A DNA stretch of 38,152 nucleotides from Lentzea aerocolonigenes (lineage in GTDB: Bacteria > Actinomycetota > Actinomycetes > Mycobacteriales > Pseudonocardiaceae), in assembly GCF_000955955.1 (NCBI RefSeq), contig NZ_JYJG01000204.1:1-38152 (forward strand). Reading direction: 5' to 3'. The position numbers and the translations under genes are program-made. The number at the start of each line of letters is the position of its first letter. Position 1 is the stretch's first letter. The notes beneath the pieces were generated by a model, which was not told the DNA's origin, made no database searches, and worked only from the letters and a program-made list of their open reading frames with translations. Positions 32,814 through 38,152 of the stretch are shown piece by piece.

Positions 32814-33299
32814 GTGACCGCCCTCGACGAAGACTTCGGCTTCACCCTCGGCGTGGTGTTCCGCGCCTACGTCAAGGCGACGAACGTGGCGGTCGGCGAC
32901 CTGCCGGGGGGCCACCGCGGCTACCAGATCCTCACCGCCGCGGTGCGCGACCAGCCGGAAAGCCAGTCCGCGCTGTGCCAGCAGTTCGGCATCGATCGCA
33001 CGGTCATGACCTACCTGCTCGACGACCTGGAAGGCGCCTCGCTGGTCATCCGCCGGCCCGCGCCGGCCGACCGCCGCACCCGCCTGGTCGTGGCGACCGA
33101 GACGGGGCGGAAGCGGCTTGCCGAGCTCGACCTGCGGCTGAAGCACGCCGAGGCTCATGTGCTGGCAGGGCTGTCGGCGCAGGACCAGGCGAGCCTGAAG
33201 GCCTTGCTGGGCAAGCTCGCCGCGCACGCGAACGCCGCGGATCCGGTCGGCAGCGCGTGCCAGGTCGTGCAGGACATCGCGGCGAGCACGCCCCAGTAG
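32814..33299 (+). CDS. MarR-family transcriptional regulator
   Basis: A 161-aa winged-helix regulator: G-Y-Q-I-L-T-A-A-V as first helix, recognition region Q-F-G-I-D-R-T-V-M-T-Y-L-L-D-D-L-E, wing P-A-P-A-D-R-R-T-R-L-V-V. I choose the GTG at 32814 (V-T-A-L-D-E-D-F-G-F) because TATCAT lies exactly 7 nt upstream and the frame's earlier start at 32748 would run through the operators. It is divergent from the luciferase-like/hemerythrin gene and probably represses both itself and that gene. Confidence 0.93.
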   Translation: MTALDEDFGFTLGVVFRAYVKATNVAVGDLPGGHRGYQILTAAVRDQPESQSALCQQFGIDRTVMTYLLDDLEGASLVIRRPAPADRRTRLVVATETGRKRLAELDLRLKHAEAHVLAGLSAQDQASLKALLGKLAAHANAADPVGSACQVVQDIAASTPQ

Positions 33300-33368
33300 C
33301 CGCGCATTCAAGAAAACCGTCAAGGACCCGCGAATATCCTCCGCGGACAGATCAGGAGGAGGGGGTCC

Positions 33369-34439
33369 GTGGACTTCCACGCGTCACCGGCGGTCATCGG
33401 GGACTTCGCCGCGGTTCTCGGCAAGCAGGAAGAGCACTCGGAGGCCGCCGAGCGGTACGCCAAGGCGAACCTGGAGATCACCGACCAGCAGGACGGTGTC
33501 ATCGCCGAGTTCCTCACCGAGCACGACGAGCTGCAGGCCCAGATCAGCGAGGTGCTCGCCCAGCTCACGGCCGTCTGCAAGACGAACGCCGTGGAGATGG
33601 CCAACACGGCGAAGTACTACCGCACCACGGACGAAGAAGAAGCCCGCGCGTTCGAGAACAAGCTGCCAGACGCGCCGAGCCCGTCGGTGCAGCACTTCAC
33701 CGGGCCGTTCGTGTTGCGCGAGACCATGTTCCCCGAGGGCAGGCTGACCCCGCCGCAGGCAGGCGACGAGCCCCTCGACCCGATGGCCGTGGTCGACGCG
33801 CTGAACAACCTCGTCAGTCCCGGGTACTGGGTGGCCAACGTGCTGGACGTCCTCATCGGCGTCAACCCCGCCGACTGGGTCAGCAAGCGGATCGCGGGCG
33901 ACTGGGAGGCGTTCTCGAAGTGTTGCAGCGCCTTCAACTCGCTCGGTTTCTTCTGCAGCGACGTCGGCCGCAACGTCATGGACAACCACCGCCTGCTGCT
34001 CAACGCGTGGAGCGGTAAGGCTTCCGACGGGTCGTACGCCTACTTCCAGCGCCTTCAGACGTCGCTCGAGCAGCACAAAGACGCCTTCGTGAAGCTCAAG
34101 GAGGAGTACGAGAAGGTGGCGGCGGGCGTGCGGGAGTTCGCCAAGGTCGCCGGTGATCTCGTGCAGGACATCTTCGACAAGGTCTTCTGGATCACCGCGG
34201 AGGCGATTGCCGGCGGGGTCATGGCGGAGTCCGTCATCGGGCCGGCCGTGCTCTGGTCGGTGGCGGCGTGGCAGTGCATGAAGGTCGTCGAGACGTGGAG
34301 CAAGATCGGCGAGCTGTTCCAGGCGCTCTCGTACATCGTCCGCACGGCCAAGGGCGAGATCCTGATGGTGATGAGCGACAGCGGTTTCAAGGCCCACCCA
34401 CTGCCCGGCTCGTACGGGCACCCGGCTCTGCATAGGTGA
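33369..34439 (+). CDS. Two-module EspC/WXG-like type VII secretion-associated protein
   Basis: A 356-aa protein. Residues ~1-90 form a long helical hairpin ending Y84-R-T-T-D88, which fits the YxxxD/E type VII export signal that follows EspC-like modules. Residues ~145-330 are a second helical module with W214-S-G216 (L-N-A-W-S-G-K-A) as in WXG proteins, then a hydrophobic stretch at ~270-305 that could be a membrane segment. Secretion by an ESX system is inferred; no ESX machinery gene is in the window. The GTG at 33369 has AGGAGGAGG about 8 nt upstream. The 3' end overlaps the next gene by GTGA. The fusion of two modules makes a full effector, or a self-paired substrate, plausible. Confidence 0.8.
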   Translation: MDFHASPAVIGDFAAVLGKQEEHSEAAERYAKANLEITDQQDGVIAEFLTEHDELQAQISEVLAQLTAVCKTNAVEMANTAKYYRTTDEEEARAFENKLPDAPSPSVQHFTGPFVLRETMFPEGRLTPPQAGDEPLDPMAVVDALNNLVSPGYWVANVLDVLIGVNPADWVSKRIAGDWEAFSKCCSAFNSLGFFCSDVGRNVMDNHRLLLNAWSGKASDGSYAYFQRLQTSLEQHKDAFVKLKEEYEKVAAGVREFAKVAGDLVQDIFDKVFWITAEAIAGGVMAESVIGPAVLWSVAAWQCMKVVETWSKIGELFQALSYIVRTAKGEILMVMSDSGFKAHPLPGSYGHPALHR

Positions 34440-34831
34440 CGAAGATGACGGAAACCGAACTGCGGCCGGGCATGGACCGGCACCAGCGCCAGCTGCTCAA
34501 GAAGCTCGTCGCGAACGAGCAGAGCCCGGCGCTCGCCGAGATGGCCAAGGAGCTCCTCGCCGGCCGTACGACGCCTGCCCAGATCCTGAACAGCCGCGCG
34601 TACGACGAGGCTCTCGGCGCTGGTGCGGAAGCGCTCTCCTCCTGGTACGCCACCACGTCCGACGAGGAGAAGCAGGCACAGGCCGAGAAGGGCCAAGCGG
34701 AGCTGGCACGGCTCGCCGAGGACGAGCTGGCCGGCGTTCCCGACGGTCCCGAGCCCGTGAAAAAACCGGTGAAAGAACCGGAACCCGACGAGGACATGAC
34801 CGAACAGACCTGGTCGCGCGACTCGTGGTGA
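34436..34831 (+). CDS. Acidic partner protein of the EspC/WXG-like protein
   Basis: A 131-aa soluble, Glu/Lys/Ala-rich helical protein. Residues ~10-95 predict as helices (H-Q-R-Q-L-L-K-K-L-V, E-M-A-K-E-L-L-A-G). The tail is Pro/Glu/Asp-rich (P-V-K-K-P-V-K-E-P-E-P-D-E-D) and ends T-W-S-R-D-S-W. The family is not recognised. The GTG overlaps the upstream TGA; an ATG at 34445 is an alternative start. Tight coupling to a type VII-like substrate suggests a chaperone, partner or immunity role. An 8-bp-stem hairpin follows at 34857-34880. Confidence 0.75.
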   Translation: MTKMTETELRPGMDRHQRQLLKKLVANEQSPALAEMAKELLAGRTTPAQILNSRAYDEALGAGAEALSSWYATTSDEEKQAQAEKGQAELARLAEDELAGVPDGPEPVKKPVKEPEPDEDMTEQTWSRDSW

Positions 34832-34856
34832 CCTGATCAGCCTGCAGTAGGACGTC

Positions 34857-34880
34857 CGGATCATCCGCGCGCATGATCCG
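34857..34880. terminator. Hairpin after the EspC/WXG operon
   Basis: CGGATCAT-N8-ATGATCCG forms a perfect 8-bp stem in the 81-bp gap before the peptidase gene. It may end the upstream operon, but it is also only 20 bp from a -10-like element and could be an operator. Confidence 0.45.
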
Positions 34881-34899
34881 CGAGCACAGATCGTCTTCC

Positions 34900-34905
34900 T
34901 ACGCT
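34900..34905 (+). promoter_or_regulatory. Leaderless -10 (TACGCT) for the S33 peptidase
   Basis: TACGCT lies 7 nt upstream of the GTG at 34913, with no Shine-Dalgarno sequence. Confidence 0.5.
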
Positions 34906-34912
34906 CAGCCGC

Positions 34913-36355
34913 GTGTCGAAACTACTTCGCGCTGCGGCCGTGGCGATGCTGGTCGGTCCGCTTGTCGCCGCACCACCCGCCAGCGCGTCCACATTGGACT
35001 GGAAACCGTGCCGGCAGGTCCACGAGCACTGGTACCCGGACGACAACCGCAGCGAGTGCACCACGGTCACCGTGCCCCTCGACCACTCACGTCCGCACGG
35101 CCGGAAAATCGACCTGGCCGTCAGCCGCATCAAGGCCACCGACCCGAAGAAGCGCCGCGGTGTGCTGCTGCTGAACCCCGGCGGCCCCGGCAACCAGGGT
35201 GTCAGCTTGCCGTACGACCTGACGAAGACGAAGTTCGCCGAGCTGAACACCGACCACGACCTCATCGGCTTCGACCCGCGCGCCGTCGGGTTCAGCGGGG
35301 GCGTCGGGTGCGAAGCCACCCCTGAGGACGGTCCCGAGCCCGACCCGCAGGCGAGCCCGTCCGAACGGTTCCGTCAGGACTACGAGCGCAACGCCCGCAC
35401 CAACGCCCGCTGCATCGGCTATGACCGCGAGCTGCTGACCAACCTGTCCACCAGGGCCGTCGCCGACGACATGGACGACATCCGCGCCGCGCTGGGTGAA
35501 CGGAAGATCAGCTATTTCGGCATCTCCTGGGGCACCGCACTGGGTGCCGTCTACCGCAGCCATTACGACCACCGCGTCGACCGGATGCTGCTCGACTCCG
35601 TGATGCCCGCGGACTTCACGCTGGAGACGATGAACCTGGGCTCGGCCGCGGCCAAGCAGGCCAACTACGAGGTCCTCGCCGGTTGGCTGGCCGAGCGGGA
35701 CTCGGCGTTCCACCTCGGAACCACCGGGCAGGCGGTGACGAAGTCGATCAGCGATCTGGCCGCTCAGCTCGACCGCGCGCCCGTCACGGTCAACGGGCAC
35801 AGGTACACCGGAAGTCATCTGCGCGCGATGCTCACCTACAAGCGCGCGGTCTGGCAGCAGGTCGCAGAGTCGATCGTGGCGCTCCGTACCGGTGGTGTGC
35901 CGCCGCTGACCGGCGACGAGCCTGAGAACGAGGGCTTCGGCCTGACGCCGGTGTGGTACGGCGGCCTGCTGATGCAGCGCGCCGTGCTGTGCAACGACCA
36001 GGGCAAGGCCCCGAACGTCGACGAGGCGTGGCGTCAAGTCCAGTACCGGCAGGAGAAGTACCCGCTCTTCCCCAACGGCGCGGGCTACGGCAACTGGTGC
36101 GCGGGCTGGCCTTTGCCCGCGACGCCGTGGCACCTGAAGCACGGCTCCAGCCCGTTGCAACTCGCCGGCCACCGCTACGAGACCGTCACGCCGCACGTCT
36201 GGGCGGAGCAGATGCGCCACAAGATCGGTGGAGCGCTGCTGACCGTGGACGACAGCACGCACGGCTCGTTGTGGCTCATCGACTGCGCGGACAAAGCCGT
36301 CCGCTTCTTCCGCACCGGCCAGACCTTCTCCGGCAGTTGTCCCGGCACGTCCTGA
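34913..36355 (+). CDS. Secreted alpha/beta-hydrolase peptidase (S33, tripeptidyl aminopeptidase-like)
   Basis: A 480-aa exported hydrolase. Signal peptide ~1-26 (L-L-R-A-A-A-V-A-M-L-V-G, cleavage near A-S-A). Oxyanion-hole motif N-P-G-G-P-G at 88-93, nucleophile Ser205 in G-I-S-W-G, and C-terminal TAP-like lid with the catalytic His in D-D-S-T-H-G-S-L. The family's usual acid motif L-D-x-V-T-P reads Y-E-T-V-T-P here, so the triad acid may be Glu. It probably releases tripeptides or removes prolyl N-termini from extracellular peptides. The GTG start follows TACGCT by 7 nt (leaderless). A strong terminator follows. Confidence 0.92.
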   Translation: MSKLLRAAAVAMLVGPLVAAPPASASTLDWKPCRQVHEHWYPDDNRSECTTVTVPLDHSRPHGRKIDLAVSRIKATDPKKRRGVLLLNPGGPGNQGVSLPYDLTKTKFAELNTDHDLIGFDPRAVGFSGGVGCEATPEDGPEPDPQASPSERFRQDYERNARTNARCIGYDRELLTNLSTRAVADDMDDIRAALGERKISYFGISWGTALGAVYRSHYDHRVDRMLLDSVMPADFTLETMNLGSAAAKQANYEVLAGWLAERDSAFHLGTTGQAVTKSISDLAAQLDRAPVTVNGHRYTGSHLRAMLTYKRAVWQQVAESIVALRTGGVPPLTGDEPENEGFGLTPVWYGGLLMQRAVLCNDQGKAPNVDEAWRQVQYRQEKYPLFPNGAGYGNWCAGWPLPATPWHLKHGSSPLQLAGHRYETVTPHVWAEQMRHKIGGALLTVDDSTHGSLWLIDCADKAVRFFRTGQTFSGSCPGTS

Positions 36356-36360
36356 CATCA

Positions 36361-36400
36361 GTGATGGCGGCAGCGCAACGACCTGCGCTGCCGCCATCAC
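36361..36400. terminator. Bidirectional intrinsic terminator
   Basis: A perfect 17-bp stem (36361-36377 with 36384-36400) and a 6-nt loop between convergent genes ending at 36355 and 36413. Confidence 0.9.
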
Positions 36401-36412
36401 GCGTGTCCGGGG

Positions 36413-36946
36413 TTACAACCAGCCGCGCCGAGCCGCCAGCTGTCCCGCCTGGAACCGGCTGCGCGCCCCGAGCCGCCCCATCACCCCCGCCATCACCCGC
36501 CGCACCGAGCGCGCGGACGTGCCGATCCGCGCCGCCGCCGCATCGTCGGTCACCCCTCCCGCGAGCAGACGCAGGATCGTTCTCTCCTGCTCGGTCAACC
36601 CCTCCACGGCGCGCGCGTCGGCGGACATCGCACCCGCCCACAAGTGGTCGAACCAGGCCTTCAGCAGCGCAACGGTTTCCGGAGCCGTGACGGTCGCCGG
36701 ACCGGGAACCACCGCCGTGCCGTCGCAGAGCACCAGGCCGGTCGGCAGGCCCGCGCAGACGCGGACCTGGTCGTGGCCGCGCAGGAAGTCCGGGACCGAG
36801 GCGCGGTCCACGTCGTCGGGGTAGAGGACGCGCACGGGGGTTCCCCGCGGGAGGAAGCGGAGGTCGACCTCCATCCCGCCCGACATGCACACGACGATCT
36901 CGGCCTGTGCTCGCATGACCAATTCCTGCACATCTCCAGTACGCAT
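36413..36946 (-). CDS. Short LuxR-type HTH regulator
   Basis: A 177-aa protein. Residues ~115-177 are a LuxR-type HTH (L-T-E-Q-E-R-T-I-L-R-L-L-A-G-G-V-T-D-D-A-A-A-A-R...S-V-R-R-V-M). Residues ~1-110 resemble only the second half of the sensor region found in longer (~320 aa) TrmB/LuxR-type actinomycete regulators (L-P-R-G-T-P-V-R-V-L-Y then A-W-F-D-H-L-W). The N-terminal HTH-like part of those proteins is absent. The ATG at 36946 follows TAGCGT by exactly 7 nt, arguing that the short form is what is expressed. The target is unknown; the divergent exported-protein operon is a candidate. Confidence 0.85.
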   Translation of the reverse strand: MRTGDVQELVMRAQAEIVVCMSGGMEVDLRFLPRGTPVRVLYPDDVDRASVPDFLRGHDQVRVCAGLPTGLVLCDGTAVVPGPATVTAPETVALLKAWFDHLWAGAMSADARAVEGLTEQERTILRLLAGGVTDDAAAARIGTSARSVRRVMAGVMGRLGARSRFQAGQLAARRGWL

Positions 36947-36953
36947 GCCGAAA

Positions 36954-36959
36954 ACGCTA
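36954..36959 (-). promoter_or_regulatory. Leaderless -10 (TAGCGT) for the LuxR-type gene
   Basis: TAGCGT lies 7 nt upstream of the ATG at 36946 on the minus strand, the same hexamer and spacing as at 19958. Confidence 0.5.
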
Positions 36960-37095
36960 TTCAGGCGACCTGCACGGCACCCTCACAGAACCTGGACGGA
37001 ACCTGGACGCGCTTGTCCTGATCCGGCCAGGGCATTTCCGGACGGCCCGAAAGTCTTGTCGCGGCACCGGTGTGCACGGCAATGTTTGCCCCACG

Positions 37096-37272
37096 ATGTT
37101 CCTGGTCGAAAGAAACCTGAAAGCGAAAGTAGACCCGGACGCACTCAGGGGAACAAGGCTCGAAAACCTGAGAATTCGCGTCGATGAATCCGGTTCCCAG
37201 GTCGTGGCGATGGTTGCTGCGCGAAACAGGGAACACGCAGAGGCAATTGCAACGGAAATCTTGGGAGAATAG
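37096..37272 (+). CDS. Small 58-aa protein
   Basis: A 58-aa ORF, M-F-L-V-E-R-N-L-K-A-K-V-D-P-D-A-L then a short alpha/beta pattern ending A-E-A-I-A-T-E-I-L-G-E. I do not recognise it. A GTG at 37072 would add eight residues. Its stop lies 2 bp before the ATG of the secreted M15-like gene, so the two are probably co-transcribed. The codon usage is less GC-biased than its neighbours (several A-ending codons), which weakens the call or hints at a different origin. Confidence 0.55.
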   Translation: MFLVERNLKAKVDPDALRGTRLENLRIRVDESGSQVVAMVAARNREHAEAIATEILGE

Positions 37273-37274
37273 TC

Positions 37275-38152
37275 ATGCGTGGAATCAAGACCGTACTGGC
37301 CGCAGTCGTCGCCGCCATCGCGCTCGGCACCATCCCGGCGCAGGCCGCGCCGACGACGCCGAACTTCGGCGCCGGGATCGACCCGTACTCCGCCTACGAC
37401 GCGCAGCGCAACTGCGAGGCGTCGGCCAAGCCGGGGCCGCTCGGGGTGCGCGACCTGCTCAACGCCACCTACGGCAACCACACCGCTGGCATCGTCCGCA
37501 ACTGCGACGGTCAGACCAGCGAGCACCACGAGGGCAGGGCGCTCGACTACCACTTCAACTACTTCGACACCGCGGACCGGGCCAAGGCGGAGGACTTCCT
37601 CGGCTGGCTGCTCGCGACCGACCAGCACGGCAACAAGCACGCGATGGCCCGCCGCCTGGGCGTCATGTACCTGATCTGGAACAACAAGATCTGGGAGGCG
37701 TACCGGCCAGACGCGGGGTGGACGCCGTACAGCGGGGCGAGCCCGCACCAGGACCACATCCACATCAGCTTCAGCTGGGCCGGCGCCAACAAGCAGACGT
37801 CGTGGTGGACGCAGGCAGCGCAGCAGATCGGCCGGATCGGCGTGCTGAACGGCGGAACGCTGTCGGTGAAGGAAGGAAACCTCTGGTCGAGCTGGACGAC
37901 GCAGCTGAACGGCGTCGCGAAGTTCGAGATCGAGGGCGACCGCATCGGCGTGCTGACCACGGGCGGCGACGTCATGGTCAAGGAGGGCGACCTCTTCGCC
38001 CAGTGGACGACGCAGGCGGGCGGCGCCAAGGACTTCCACCTGGCAGGTGACCGGATCGGCGTGCTGCGCAACGACGGTTCGCTGGCGGTCAAGGACGGCA
38101 ACCTGTTCGCAGGCTGGACCGAGCAGACCGGCAACGTCAAGGACTTCGACCT
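37275..38152 (+). CDS. Secreted M15-like protein with C-terminal repeats (3' end outside window)
   Basis: The frame is open from the ATG at 37275 to the window end, 292 codons so far. A Sec signal peptide covers ~1-25 (V-L-A-A-V-V-A-A-I-A-L-G...A-Q-A). Residues ~30-180 hold H84-x6-D91 (H-H-E-G-R-A-L-D) and H161-I-H163, the same zinc-type motifs as the protein at 20123. From ~185 on there are repeats of ~35 residues beginning G-D-R-I-G-V-L, with G-x-L-x-V-K-x-G-x-L-x-x-x-W-T, likely a beta-propeller-like or binding region. It probably acts at the cell wall. GGGAGAA lies about 6 nt upstream. Overlapping long frames on both strands are shadows. Confidence 0.85.
   Translation, partial: MRGIKTVLAAVVAAIALGTIPAQAAPTTPNFGAGIDPYSAYDAQRNCEASAKPGPLGVRDLLNATYGNHTAGIVRNCDGQTSEHHEGRALDYHFNYFDTADRAKAEDFLGWLLATDQHGNKHAMARRLGVMYLIWNNKIWEAYRPDAGWTPYSGASPHQDHIHISFSWAGANKQTSWWTQAAQQIGRIGVLNGGTLSVKEGNLWSSWTTQLNGVAKFEIEGDRIGVLTTGGDVMVKEGDLFAQWTTQAGGAKDFHLAGDRIGVLRNDGSLAVKDGNLFAGWTEQTGNVKDFD

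Noticed and set aside
32252..34018. 588-aa plus-strand frame
   Set aside because: It spans the oxidoreductase, MarR and EspC-like genes in wrong frames, crossing two promoters.
33369..34831. A complete type VII secretion locus
   Set aside because: No EccB, EccC, EccD, EccE or mycosin gene is present; only substrate-like genes are seen.
36957..38039. 360-aa minus-strand frame and 37184-38050 plus-strand frame
   Set aside because: Both overlap the 37275 gene, which has a signal peptide, zinc motifs and internal repeats in its own frame.

Overview
The window is high-GC DNA from a filamentous-type actinomycete, most likely of the Pseudonocardiales (Lentzea/Saccharothrix-like). This rests on GC-rich third codon positions, many GTG starts, leaderless promoters, an LAxTG sorting signal, WXG/EspC-type secretion proteins, an F420-type luciferase-like oxidoreductase and the MAB_1171c membrane-protein cassette. 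The taxon is inferred from gene content only. No rRNA, tRNA, CRISPR array, integrase or insertion sequence was seen. This is chromosomal accessory sequence rich in regulators and exported proteins.

Layout. 1-1784: the 3' part of a sortase-anchored SdrD_B-repeat surface protein, carrying a 5-bp tandem duplication that breaks the frame, ended by a 20-bp-stem bidirectional terminator. 1842-8022 (-): a coupled two-gene operon made of a 1014-aa membrane-anchored orphan protein and a 1044-aa TPR-CHAT-TIR protein with a ubiquitin-like C-terminus. This is the best candidate for an undescribed conflict or signalling system. 8171-10523: a DUF4262 protein, a WYL regulator with a degenerate copy of its own 5' end upstream, and a VOC protein. 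10507-14420 (-): an XRE regulator, HExxH peptidase, MAB_1171c-type membrane protein and FAD monooxygenase cassette. 14635-15558: a GGDEF protein with a C-terminal winged helix. 15574-19788 (-): DsbA-like protein, MarR, TetR, macrolide-type glycosyltransferase and DUF2252.

19971-21323: a 38-aa ORF, a Tat-exported M15/extensin-like protein and a small secreted protein. 21366-26777: a GT2-GtrA plus GT39 envelope glycosylation operon, divergent from an OmpR-type response regulator and histidine kinase; phased 11-bp direct repeats lie between them. 26794-30238: a TetR and an SDR gene in convergent orientation that share the same operator, then an M6-type secreted metalloprotease. 30235-32749 (-): an orphan protein, a small membrane protein and a luciferase-like oxidoreductase fused to hemerythrin, divergent from a MarR gene (32814-33299) across paired palindromes. 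33369-34831: a two-module EspC/WXG-like protein with an acidic partner. 34913-36355: a secreted S33 peptidase. 36413-36946 (-): a short LuxR-type regulator. 37096-38152: a 58-aa ORF and a second M15-like secreted protein that runs off the window end.

Common threads. Many genes face the cell surface (sorted, Tat, Sec and type VII-like products). Regulation is mostly local: one-component regulators sit beside recognisable palindromes. At least seven genes appear to be leaderless, with a TANNNT-type -10 hexamer exactly 7 nt before ATG/GTG.
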